NCBI RefSeq assembly: GCF_037975245.1
Contig: NC_092568.1
Span: 4,857,001 to 4,921,000 of the forward strand
Direction: 5' to 3'
DNA length: 64,000 nucleotides
Origin: Apostichopus japonicus
Lineage: Eukaryota; Echinodermata; Holothuroidea; Aspidochirotida; Stichopodidae
Position numbers and translations under genes: made by a program. The notes beneath the pieces were generated by a model. The model saw only the letters and a program-made list of their open reading frames with translations. It was not told where the DNA came from and searched no databases. Shown here in pieces: positions 32,835-43,284 of this stretch; the stretch's first letter is position 1, and each line of letters starts with the position of its first letter.

Positions 32835-33351
32835 CCCTGTCAACTGAACACCGTTAGGGAGAGAACATCGAAGAAAGTCAATAAACCCCACCAACAGAAC
32901 GGACGCAAAGGAGCAGACGCCGACAGAGGAACAATACACCAATAATCCATAATCCCCGGTAATCCCGACGATGAGTCTTTATATTCCAGGAGTATAACTT
33001 GAAGCTATTAAATAAAAAATAAAGAAATTCCAACATATATAGTAGCAACCACTTCCGACCCAACAATAGAAACCGCACGGTCTCCAAATCCCATTTACTT
33101 AGAAATTCCTCCCTTTAATAAACCTCTACCTAATTAGCTCTTCAGTTCCGACCTCTTGTTTATGTATGGTTTCTACACAATGTAATTGCAAAATACTTCA
33201 CTTCTCAGCATCTCCCTGACTAAATAAAAGACAACTTTCCCTAGAAAAAAAGTGTCCATTCTACAAAAATAAAAATAAAACCCCCCGTAGGACCTCTTGC
33301 GAGGTCGAACAGGGGTAAACTCTTTTCTTTCTTTTTTTTGAAGCTTGAAAC

Positions 33352-33396
33352 AGTTGTCTGATGATCGCTCAACGCGTGAAACTCTGAGTAACAACT
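33352..33396 (+). ncRNA. Type I hammerhead ribozyme (intact consensus)
   Basis: Helix I pairs agttgt (33352-33357) with acaact (33391-33396). The core CTGATGA is at 33358-33364, and helix II is cgc/gcg with a TCAAC loop (33366-33376). GAAA is at 33378-33381. Helix III is actc/gagt (33381-33389) with a one-base loop, and cleavage is expected after GTA at 33390. Such short helix III forms act best as dimers. All core residues needed for catalysis are present. It lies at the 3' side of the RT fragment and just before a (TA)n array. Confidence 0.75.
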
Positions 33397-33435
33397 ACTA
33401 GTGTTCCACTAGTCTCAACTAGTCTCAACTAACCT

Positions 33436-33438
<3 letters not shown>

Positions 33439-33528
<90 letters not shown>
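33439..33528. repeat. (TA)n array
   Basis: 90 bp of pure TA, directly after the 3' end of the ribozyme-bearing element. Confidence 0.9.
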
Positions 33529-33530
<2 letters not shown>

Positions 33531-33580
33531 CAATCGTAAGCAAATGTACAGATAAATACTAGGAAGACCAGCGTCATCAT

Positions 33581-33620
<40 letters not shown>

Positions 33621-33713
33621 TAGGTTGGCGTCTATCTTGGCGCAGAGTGCTCTATGTTCATTGGACAGAGCGGAATATATGTTGATACTAGATGAGACTA
33701 GTGGAGCACTAGT

Positions 33714-33759
33714 AGTTGTAACTCGGAGTTTCACGCGTTATAGCAATCTTCAGACAACT
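33714..33759 (-). ncRNA. Type I hammerhead ribozyme, left arm of palindrome
   Basis: On the minus strand, helix I agttgt/acaact, core CTGAAGA, helix II with one G-T pair (ttgc/gcgt), GAAA, helix III actc/gagt, and cleavage after GTT. CTGANGA allows any base at position 7, so the core is intact. Confidence 0.7.
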
Positions 33760-33762
33760 CAG

Positions 33763-33808
33763 AGTTGTCTGAAGATCGCTATAACGCGTGAAACTCCGAG
33801 TTACAACT
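33763..33808 (+). ncRNA. Type I hammerhead ribozyme, right arm of palindrome
   Basis: Helix I agttgt (33763-33768) pairs with acaact (33803-33808). The core CTGAAGA is at 33769-33775, helix II is cgc/gcg with loop TATAAC, GAAA is at 33790-33793, helix III is actc/gagt, and cleavage is expected after GTT at 33802. Confidence 0.75.
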
Positions 33809-33878
33809 ACTAGTGTTCCACTAGTCTCATCTAGTATCAACATATATATATATATATATATATATTTATTTATATATA

Positions 33879-33930
33879 ATCAATCGTAAGCAAATGTACA
33901 GATAAATACTAGGAAGACCAGCGTCATCAT

Positions 33931-34012
<82 letters not shown>

Positions 34013-34066
34013 ATGATGACGCTGGTCTTCCTAGTATTTATCTGTACATTTGCTTACGATTGTTTA
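33879..34066. repeat. 60-bp inverted arms around (TA)n
   Basis: 'aatcaatcgtaagcaaatg' through 'gaccagcgtcatcattgatg' (33879-33938) is inverted at 34008-34066 with (TA)n between. A third copy in direct orientation is at 33527-33578. A related sequence lies in the intron after the gene I Ig exon ('aatactaggaagaccagc', about 6810), so this piece comes from the Ig-gene unit itself. Confidence 0.8.
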
Positions 34067-34270
34067 TCTTTAAACAAGTTCTCCGATTTCATTAAAGTGA
34101 TATTAACCTCATGGTTATTCAAATAGAAATGTGCAAACTAGCCACAGGGTAATACGAGCCAGTCTGTGGCAGATATTCACAATCAAGTTAGCAATTTGTA
34201 TACCTCTTTCCCGGATCCACTGAGTCATAATCGTTTCCATGTTGTCTTCTACTTCAAAAGTAGAAAGCTA

Positions 34271-34485
34271 TTATGTTATTACGATGCTGAAAATGGACAA
34301 TGCGACGCAGATCGCCCAGCAATTTACACAATATGTTGGTGACGGTGAAGATAACGATGGCGGTGACGAGGAGGACGGTGACGAGGAGGACGGTGACGAG
34401 GAGGACGGAGACAGTGGCGGTGGTAGTGGCGGTGGTAGAGGCGGTGACGTTATCGAGTAGGGTAGAGGGTTCCCGTTATGGCTTC
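34271..34485 (-). pseudogene. Gene III exon 4: stalk and truncated membrane helix
   Basis: The acceptor tttttgtcag ends at 34486; the frame reads GSHNGNPLPYS, then Pro/Ser repeats and YCVNCWAICVALSIFSIV, then stop. The stalk has PSSSS units encoded by a 15-bp repeat (34364-34410). Compared with gene II, a small deletion and frame change follow the stop, so the helix end and the 29-residue tail are lost. Confidence 0.75.
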
Positions 34486-35008
34486 CTGACAAAAAGATAA
34501 CATGTTATCATGGCTTCATATATATAAAATCTTAGTATAGTAAACCTTGTAAGACAAAATCCATTCCATCCATGCAGTTTGTTGTCTTGTTGTCTTTACT
34601 TCTTTCTTGTTTGCTGTAAAGTTATTATATACTAATTATACTAATTATTATACTAAAAAGGAATTTGCTTGATTTGTACTAAGCTCCATAATGCCAGAAA
34701 CGGGTCAGTATTGGGACCCTCTAGACTCCCATTGCTTGACATTGCTTGAGGAAAACCAATATGAAGAAAGTCCTAACGATATTCGGCGTTAAACGTAAAT
34801 AGGAAATGAGTAAATGTAATTCAAATGTGGAGATTATTGAGGTAGGGGAAACAGGCAATTCCATTTGTTTCTTACATATTCCAAGCAGCAACGTGTATTG
34901 CAACACTTATGTTCCTTGTATTCAGCAGGAGTCAGAGGCGGAGAAATATGTGCAATGTATATAAAGTCATTTACAAGCGAGAAAGCCTGAACATTGCCAT
35001 TCCCTTAC

Positions 35009-35887
35009 CATTCATCTTCAATGTAGCATACGACTCGTGACGAAATTCAGATCCTGGAAGAATGACAACACATTGTAGACATTCCGGATACTCGATACCT
35101 TCTTGGTCACCGCTAAAGGAAACTTGGATTGTAACGGATGAATTGCATCTATCGAAGATGCATGACGAGGAAGCTGACATATTGATGATCGAAATACTAC
35201 TGTTGAGCACTTTCCATGAGATGTCTTCTGCAGGATAAGTGTTATGAACAACACATGTCAAGTGTACGTTTCTGTTGTCAGCAGCAATAATGCAATTGTG
35301 TTTACTTTGACATTCATTAATGAATGATATACTATTGTCATCTGGTGTTTTGTAACGATGCAACATCATCGAGGTTCTTGTGTAAGTATGATTCACGAAA
35401 CATATTGAAGTTAGTATAAGTGGACCAAGTTCAATGGTATTGCCAGTAGGTTCTGATGTTTGAATAAACATCGTTCCGCTATCACAACTACTTTGTAGCT
35501 CATTATAACTAGTGTCCTCATTATTATCAATGTATTTGATCCTGTATACATTAGCAAGATTTGTAGGTCCCATCAAAAGAACCGACGCGTTCTTCGTCCT
35601 TTCGGAAACTGATAAACCAGATGGGATACATGTCAGGGTTTGTGTTTTTTCGATATCTATCTTTACATTGATTGAAGAAGAAGACACAAACATATCTGAG
35701 GATTGGTCCTTGTTAATGTGTTCAGTGGCGTTCGTCAACGCGGCCTCCGCAGTATCATTATACCAAGTAAGAGTTACTGCTGGTCGTCCAACCATTGTAC
35801 ATGTCAAATTTAGTTCACCATACCAAAACAAACGGCAATCATCACCCTGGCAACCATCTATCGCGGGAAACAACTGTGTTGAAGGTA
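35009..35887 (-). CDS. Gene III exon 3: second and third Ig domains
   Basis: The exon has 293 codons, acceptor ttctttttag before 35887 and donor AATG|gtaagg. It is very close to gene II exon 3: LNLTCTM, TLTWYND, TLTCIPSG, then VHLTCVVHN, ISWKVL and CLQCVVILPG. It is eight codons shorter, mainly in the linker between the domains. No stops. Confidence 0.8.
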
Positions 35888-36223
35888 CTAAAAAGAAAAG
35901 AACATTAGAACAAGGTACCTTCGGAAAGTATAAAAAGGTCCCTTCGCAAGGGATTTCAGAGGTATTTTTGAACAAATCATTTAGCTGTTCAAACATATAA
36001 TCAGACTTTTAGTGTTTTATTTCCAACATGATACTAACTGCTTCTGACTTACGTGATGCTTATACAACGTTGACTCCCTTAGTTTCAAAATTAGATATTT
36101 AGAAAAGTAGAATATGTTGTCTTTGGTATATCCAGGTTAGCAACTGAGTGACATAGTCTCTAACGAGAGTATGAATATCACCCCAATGGTCTCACTATGT
36201 ATCATCAACATATAAGTACTTAC

Positions 36224-36532
36224 CTACAACAAGTAGGTCTATGGACGTGGATACATCGCCACCAGCTTCTAAAATAGCGTCAACACGATACCTCCCTTCA
36301 TCACTCAGAGACACGTTGCTAAACATCAGGGAACCGTTCTGAGCAATCGTCAAGTAGTTGTTTCTAGGTCCGGCCTGCCTGTCATCTAGTGACCTGACAA
36401 CGGATTGTGGATAATCGTCAAAATACCAGTAGAAGCTGTAAACAGGTTCACTAACACTACAGTTGATGATACCAGGTCGATGTATATCAAGATACAGCGG
36501 TGAATCGCAATAGACTTTAGCTTCTGTCTTAT
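36224..36532 (-). CDS. Gene III exon 2: V-like Ig domain
   Basis: The exon is exactly 309 bp as in gene II, with conserved acceptor (ctttacag) and donor (TAG|gtaagt). The frame reads DKTEAKVYCDSPLYLDIHRP, then IINCSVSE, FYWYFDDY and SLSDEGRYRVD. It starts with no ATG, as expected of an internal exon. The F-strand Cys is again Val. Differences from gene II concentrate before and around the loop after the core Trp. Confidence 0.8.
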
Positions 36533-36894
36533 CTGTAAAGTAAAAATGTGGAATACCGTATTGTAAATAAATGACATCTTTGATGTTTGGAATGATTCAG
36601 ATTGACAGACAAAGATACAAACAAACTAAAAAATCCATACACAAAATAAAGCAAACTTTTCTAGATAAAATCTCACGTCCATGGTAATTATGTTAATCAA
36701 TCAAGAACCTCGAAGTTATAGAAGCTCAGCTAATTTTCCACTTGAGAAATTTGTTGTGTTTGACAATCTTTCTGAGCAGTTTATCCATTTTTTGTGCGAA
36801 AAAGACATGCACGAGATAACGTTGACATTTTATTGAATTGACCAATGAAGAAAGTTTGAAATAAATTCAAAGTCAAAAGGCTGTTATTTTCGCT

Positions 36895-38460
36895 AAGTTG
36901 TGTTCTTGTCTACTATAAATGCACAGCTGCCTTTGTAGTATCTTTAAACCAGAATGCAAAACTGTATTGCGGTTTGATTGATGACTTCATCGTAACAGGG
37001 CATGAGCCAAAGTCATCCTTGGAAGATATTATGAAAACGTTTGTATTTATATGAATTCTACAGATAATGTTGACCCATCGAAGAATTTTAACCTTCACAA
37101 AAATCAATACATTTATTATCACAATGTTACCTTCTCGTGGAAGTAGGAGACTAGTCAATGTTGCATTTCCTTATTTATGGTGGTAACAACTTTTTCACAT
37201 TTGAGCTAGTTGACGTCAAATGACTTTGGCCTTAAACATTAAGGGGTTTATACAACTTAGAATGGATATCCTACATCATATCGTTCTTGGAATAAGATAA
37301 GGTAAGGTAGGTACAAGGTTTTTATTGTTTAATAGTCCTGTTGACTTCGGATGGCTCTGGACCACCAATAAAATCATAATGTCCCTATCGAATATGAACA
37401 ACCAATATGCCAAGTATAACGAATGCTAATACGGGTACACTTTTAGAGATGTGCGTGTTACAAGAAGGCAATGCACCCATACACACACACACACACACAA
37501 ATACCACAGCTCATTCACAAAGCCGAATGTATACGGCTTTACATTTACATACTTACACACGCTATCATGAGTTGATAGGTTTGGATTGTCATTGGATCTA
37601 TACTGTCACGAACTTATTTTATGCAATAGATCATTGTACTTATTGCCAGTAATAATTTATGCCCTATTTCGAAAACAAGTTCATTCATGCAACAATTAAA
37701 CGAATACGTACAAAATACGTACAAAATATCCCCTGCTACATCTGCTAAAATATTGTGGATATCATGTCTGACACATGTCATCGAAACCTCAATTTACATG
37801 TCCCTTCTACGCTTCCGTACCAACTATTCTGTCATAACTACACACTAAGGCTAGTGCAACAGGAGGTCATGGGTTACTTATAGAATAGTTGGAAAGTTCT
37901 GTTCAATTTGATTGGGACCGTTCTTTTAAATTTGACACGGTGGTGGTAAACGTATGAGCTTTCCGCCAAAGAGTACGCCCGCCATATATAACTAAATATT
38001 TATACAGAAGGCCCTGTTCTGGGCCCTCAAATGATGACAATGTTTTTGCCATGAACACCTTTGATACACCACCATTGAAACGTTATCCACAACATGTCAG
38101 CAAAAGTTCCAGAAGAGGTAGCATTTTTATGTTTTCAGAGAATAACCTCTTGTGACCTCAAATGACCTTCATATTTACAAAATATGGTGACGAAAAGTGA
38201 CAGAATTTCCGCAAAATTGCATGAAAGCTATACCTCAGCTGAGAGCAGTCAGCTGAGCTTTAGAAATGTAATCACTTCACAATTTATGACTTTGCAGTTT
38301 TTTCTTAACAAACGTTACTTGGAACAATTAAGTAAATGCTTACCTGATTTAGTTCGTAAAATCAACGCTAGTAAGACAGCGCTTACTAACCAGTAAATAT
38401 AAAGATCTGCAAGATGACAGACATGCTGACGTTAATTCGTGGTATAGCAGTTTTTCTAGG
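36895..38460 (+). repeat. Segmental duplication block P, copy III
   Basis: This is colinear with 22016-23700 and especially close to 43285-44995, including a (CA)n stretch at 37482 and 'ggtttggattgtcattggat'. The LTR-like insert of copy II is absent. It contains the gene III signal exon. Confidence 0.8.
38344..38424 (-). pseudogene. Gene III exon 1: signal peptide exon with 1-bp deletion
   Basis: The ATG at 38424 and the donor TCAG|gtaagc at 38343 align with the gene II exon, but the exon is 81 bp instead of 82. The ATG frame meets TAG after 12 codons. The original frame, IYWLVSAVLLALILRTKS, is still readable downstream of the deletion but has no start codon. Confidence 0.7.
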
Positions 38461-38478
38461 CTTATAAGGGTATTGTAC

Positions 38479-38499
38479 AATATATATATATATATATAG

Positions 38500-38568
<69 letters not shown>

Positions 38569-38583
38569 TAAATATATATAATT
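38479..38583. repeat. (TA)n array
   Basis: This is at the same relative position as the TA arrays at 23761 and 44995, upstream of each signal exon. Confidence 0.9.
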
Positions 38584-40759
38584 TTAAATATGTATAGAAT
38601 AAATATATAAACCACTGAACTCCATTAAAATAATAGTATTATCGTGTTCGGTAAGAGCCTTGATATTTTCTGGATGACAATTACCTACCTTCCTCAGCCT
38701 TACCCACACAGACACACACGCAGATATACTTACCCATTTTCCGGCTTGTACGATTGTTAGACTTCAGCAACTTATCCTTGCCGTTGTCTTAAACATTGTA
38801 TGGCAAGATACAAAGTGGAAATGTGTTTCTCCAGGTTTGTCAGTTGATGTATCAAATAAAGAATGATACTTGAGAAATATACTCGATTTTCTTCCCGAAA
38901 AACAAATTTCAAAGTGTACAATTTCCTACGGCTACTTACAACACGCACAGTAGTAGTACAGGTTCAAAGGATTACTTCTTTAAATACATTCAAACAAATA
39001 CTGAGTGATCTCCAAAAGTTATTGCCAATTGTCATGGATGATACCTTATTACCTTCATAAACGTCAAGAACAAACACTAAACTCGGTTCCACCTGCTGGG
39101 TCATGTGACCCCCAGTGTCGTTAAACAAAGAGAACAAAGAGAACGAAGAACTTTTGGCGCGTCATTATTTGTTAGTTTATCGCAGTCCTGTAGAGTGCAC
39201 CTTAATTTTTGTACACAAGACATTGCGTAATGTTTACAATACACAGCGAAAGAAGCATTAAACACATTTTATTTCGGCGATACTAAATCGTAAGAGAACT
39301 TTAACACTTCGAATAACTAAAACTCGATACGGGTAAGTCCAGTAAAAGAGGTCCACTTTGCATTACTTCTATGAGTGTGCCTAGTGCATTTCACCTATTA
39401 CAACAACACGTTGGTCTTGTGTAAGTAGTTCGTCGTGAGTAAACATTACAGACGCTGATAAAAAAAACTGAAGTGGATAACACACAATATTCCAAATAAA
39501 ATCAACTTGGAGCCAGCGAACTATTTCAATGGGTGTAACATACCCCCTCCCCTTTACCTAAATGTGAATAGTATATTAACATATTCCATGGTATAAATGT
39601 ATACTGCGAGTTCCAAATGAACTGTTCTAGTATTCAGACATGTTAAAAATGACTCGATGGTGTATCTTTGTCGTATAACGTCACAATCAGCCTAGAAGGA
39701 AAATAAGATTTACACTGTTGCAATGATGATTTTTTTCACCGTTATTTATAATTTTGATCAATGTATCATATTTACTGGAAATTATTAAATTGACGACGCT
39801 TTTATGAATATTCATTTTTTCAGTTTGCAGGATATGTTGAATTCCTTACTTAATAGGTTTAAGAAATTTGTCATTTTGTTACAAAATGTTTGCAAATGAT
39901 TGAAAAATTGATCGATTTGTTGGAAATTGAACTATAATATAGATTTTCAGCTTGTTCTGCCTAGTTTCATTCACGATACTGCTAGAGAAAAGCCTCAATC
40001 ACTGTCTGAAAATACGTCCGGGGTAAAGATCACATATTCACTTATCACTGTGTGATCCTTGACAAAGATATTATTAGTCAATGTAAATAGAGACCACCTG
40101 TATGTTAATTTTGATTGCACAGCTGCCCTTTGTTGATAGTTGGTTCTTGTATATGTATGATTCTGCAGAACTTTACAAGTAGGGGAAATTTAAGAAGTAT
40201 ACCAAAATAATATAATATTTGGTATTTTGAACCGATCTTCGAGACAGAACAATGTGGGAGTTGAACATATCGAGGCACCTACAAATTGATGGAACGCGGA
40301 GAAAGATTACAACTTCATTGCAAATATTTTAATAAATCCATTACAGTACGTTGGCTTATATTCCACAAAATATCCGATTATACCATAAACCGTACTTTAA
40401 TTGAGATAAGTATTTAATTATAATATGTGTATTTTATGTAGGACTGTGCCCCTGTACAAATCTGTGTGGTATTTGTTTGGTGTTAATTCCGTGTAGCTTA
40501 AAGCGGTTGTGACCGGTTCGCTGTTGCTGTAGAGGTGCGATTCAAATAGGTGTGTACCAGTCCATACGTATCACCGCAGTAAAGAGATGTTAACTTGATT
40601 TCCCTTGTCACGTTCAGTCACTAACTTTAGTTGTAATAATGATGGATGTAAGTTAAGATATATTTCTTCCTTTTTGTCGTGATAAGATGTAAAGCGCTGC
40701 TTAAAGAACCAACTTCCCTCACTTTGATAACTCTGCCGTTTCATTCAGACGATTGCGTC

Positions 40760-41073
40760 TATAGCGGGCCATCAGTCTCAAATCAAGGGAGAGCGACTTA
40801 TACCGATTTAAATCGACATATACCAGTTTCCTTCGAATTATACTAGTTTCTAGCAGCTTAACTTGAATTCTACCGATTTAAATCGACATATACCAGTTTA
40901 ATTCTACATATCATCGATTTAAATCGACATATCATCGATTTAAATCGACATATACCAATTTAAATCGATGATAAGTAAAATAAACTGGTATAAGTCGAAG
41001 GAAATTGGTATATATCGATTTAAATCGGTACAAGTCGATCTCCCACGATTTGAGACTGATGGCCCGCCCATAT
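40760..41073. mobile_element. 314-bp fold-back element with 5-bp target duplication
   Basis: The ends are long imperfect inverted repeats: 'gcgggccatcagtctcaaat' on the left is mirrored by 'atttgagactgatggcccgc' on the right. The interior is a series of self-complementary 'cgatttaaatcg' units. gcgtc precedes (40755-40759) and follows (41074-41078) the insert. Unit I has the empty site 'gattgcgtcatcg' (about 10275). There is no coding capacity; the open frames at 40932-41270 arise from the inverted repeats. Confidence 0.8.
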
Positions 41074-41999
41074 GCGTCATCGTTTCGGTGCACAATAAGT
41101 TGAGCGATTTGCTTAAGAAGCATATATGACTCATAATAATAATTATTGAAACGAAAATAAGATAAGAACACAAGGAGACACAGATACACAGCCACACTGT
41201 AGAAACCCAACGTATTGGGATAATTTGTAAAAGTTGAGGCAACTTTCTGCATAGACATTGTTATGTTCATTCAACTAAGCTCATTTCAAGTTATTTCAAT
41301 TAATTTTGACCGGTGACTAATTGAAATAACACAGAAGTGTATATTCAGCAAGAAACCTTTTTTTTTCAAGTTAAATCAACTGAGCGTTTAAGTTATAACA
41401 ACAAAGCTGTTTGAGGTTTATAATATAATTATTTTCTCCCTCAATATATTGACAAAAGGGACCTCAACATTTCTAAAACACAACAAAACAGTAATGTGTT
41501 AAACGTGTAGCACTTCAAAGCAAAAATGCTAAAACCTGTTTACATTTTCCTTTGAAATATTTACACCATCTTCCACCATCAGTTTCGACAAATGTATTAT
41601 TGTATCCCAGTAAAGGGTTCACACTTTGTAGTAGACTTACCACTACAGACATTTTAGATGATTAGGCAAAAGTTTTGTGAAAGACCAAGACACCATATCG
41701 TAAAAGATCATCAGTATTGTCCCCTAATTGAATTAAATTAATTTCTAAATGTAGTTTCCTACATAATAACTATGTCTACCCCAACAGACCCTACATCTGC
41801 GTCTGGTCCAAACCTCACTTATTTGGCGGCAGCAGAGCCAATGTTAAAGTTTTCAAATTACCATAGACTAATATACATAACCAACCTTCAAACACTGTAG
41901 CTCTGTCTGAATAATGTTCACATTGATACCTTGGCACTTAATTAGTAACTCTAACATTCTGTCCAGATGTTGGTCAACTATTTATTAAGTATTTGCTTT

Positions 42000-42298
42000 C
42001 ATAATACTGGTGCTGTTGCCGAGTTGATGAAGGCGGTGGCATTTGAAGCAATCGGGAGGTTCCAGGTTAGATACCCTGCCGAGCCATAGTCAGGTGGGAT
42101 TTTCATCGAAGAGTAATCTACGGTTTTCCCTTCTGAAATGATTTTCTAAATTGAAAAGATTCCAAATTTGAGTTAAAATGTTGAATTGGAAGGCCACCCG
42201 ACGTGTACGTTGTAATCCATAAGCCCTGCTGGTTTCTCCCACATTTGTGGTCGCTTAAGCGTCGTAAAAGTAACTGCTGATTATTAATATCATAATAT
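42000..42298 (+). mobile_element. tRNA-Ser-like SINE, full copy (unit III)
   Basis: The head (42008-42080) resembles a class II tRNA: A box ttgccgagttgatgaaggcg, an anticodon-like tttgaa (TGA, serine-type) and a degenerate B box aggttagatacc. A 200-bp body ends 'ctgattattaatat'. Near-identical 8-bp repeats cataatac (42000-42007) and cataatat (42291-42298) flank it as target duplication. Unit I has the empty site. Confidence 0.7.
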
Positions 42299-42439
42299 TA
42301 ATTTGTAATTATACCAAAGGGTTGCTTTTCGCTTCATTCGATCTTTGACCTCTGACCTCTAAATCTGAAAGCTTGCAAGGCACTCGTGCCTATCCAAGGC
42401 ACTTAAGTTCTGTGACACGAAGGTCTGGGTTTCAATTTC

Positions 42440-42485
42440 TACCTTTGCATGCTGAGTCCCAAAAGGACGAGACTGGTTGTGGGTT
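42440..42485 (+). ncRNA. Hammerhead ribozyme relic (unit III retrozyme-like repeat)
   Basis: Helix II gtcc-caaaa-ggac is intact. The first box is altered to atgctgagtcc and the second box is gaga instead of gaaa. Helix III is actggt with GTT. It is 140-180 nt from the junction at 42616. Confidence 0.6.
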
Positions 42486-42617
42486 TTTTTCTGGTGTGTT
42501 GATCTTTAATAATTCATTATTTGTATCTGTCATTCTACTTTTTACAATTTCATTTTATAATTACGGCTTAGCTTGCCTCTTAAAGTGTTCATTCTGTGCA
42601 CATTGTCATACTCAACG

Positions 42618-42921
42618 ACAAGTACGTCTATGGACGTGGATACATAGCCACCAGCTTCTAAAATAGCGTCAACACGATACCTCCCTTCATCACTCAGAGA
42701 CACGTTGCTAAATATCAGGGAACCGTTCTGAGCAATCTTCAAGTAGTTGTTTCTAGGTCCGGCCTGCCTGTCATCTAGTAACGTGACAACGGATTGTGGA
42801 TAATCGTCAAAATACCAGTAAAAGCCATATACAGGCTCACTTACACTACAGTTGATGATACCAGGTCGATGAATATCAAGATACAGCGGTGAATCGCAAT
42901 ATACTTTAGGTTCTGTCTTAT
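42618..42921 (-). pseudogene. Gene IV exon 2: V-like Ig exon cut at its 3' end
   Basis: The acceptor (ctttacag) and about 98% of the V exon match gene III (304 of 309 bp). The last few bases and the GT donor are replaced at 42617 by sequence that matches the retrozyme-like repeat after 30660. Without a donor this exon cannot splice to Ig2-3, and no Ig2-3 or membrane exon follows for unit IV. The V frame itself is open. Confidence 0.8.
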
Positions 42922-43284
42922 CTGTAAAGTAAAAATGTGGAATATCGTATTGTAAATAAATGACATCTTTGATGTTTGGAATGATTCAGATTGACAGACA
43001 AAGGTACAAACAAAATAAAAAATCCATAAACAAAATAACGCAAACTTTTCTAGATTAAATCTCACGTTCATGGTAATTACATTAATCAATCAAGAACATC
43101 GAAGTTATAGAAGCTCAGCTAATTTTCCACTTGAGAAATTTGTTTTGTTTGACAATCTTTCTGAGAGTTTATCCATTTGTTTGTGCGAAAAAGACATGCA
43201 CGAGATTACGTTGTCATTTTATTGAATTGACCAATGAAGAAAGTTTGAAATAAATTCAAAGTCAAAAGGCTGTTATTATCGCTA

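Larger units (their letters stand above)
33676..33846. repeat. 171-bp near-perfect palindrome built from two element ends
   Basis: Left and right arms of about 85 bp are inverted copies centred near 33760. Each arm holds a hammerhead and the text 'tagtgttccactagtctcat' or its complement, the same sequence that follows the ribozyme at 33352. (TA)n lies on both sides. This looks like two retroelement 3' ends joined head to head. Confidence 0.85.
34271..38424 (-). pseudogene. Gene III: Ig-receptor paralogue with damaged first and last exons
   Basis: It has the same exon set as gene II: signal exon 38344-38424, V exon 36224-36532, Ig2-3 exon 35009-35887, stalk/membrane exon 34271-34485. The two Ig exons are open, keep splice sites and phase 1, and retain the domain cysteines, so the ectodomain is intact. 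The signal exon is one base shorter than in genes II and IV; from its ATG it reaches a stop within 13 codons. The last exon stops 16-18 residues into the membrane helix (CWAICVALSIFSIVIT). Either this is a recent pseudogene or it uses another start and makes a tail-less product. Sequencing error at the single lost base cannot be excluded. Confidence 0.75.
38990..42616 (+). repeat. Segmental duplication blocks Q and U, copy 3 (unit III)
   Basis: Block Q (38990-39180) and block U (39230-42616) are colinear with unit II. The 437-bp internal duplication is present only once. The copy includes the fold-back element at 40760-41073 and the full tRNA-Ser-like SINE at 42008-42290. It ends abruptly at 42616, inside retrozyme-like sequence, where V-exon sequence of unit IV begins. 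Confidence 0.8.

Noticed and set aside
37480-37502. CRISPR-like or other direct repeat array at the (CA)n stretch
   Set aside because: It is a plain CA microsatellite, duplicated with block P at 43868. No spaced repeat array exists in the window.
40932-41270. Two overlapping minus-strand frames
   Set aside because: They lie largely inside the fold-back element and its repeated palindromes.
42008-42080. Functional tRNA-Ser gene
   Set aside because: The B box is degenerate, and the sequence is the head of a SINE with target duplications.
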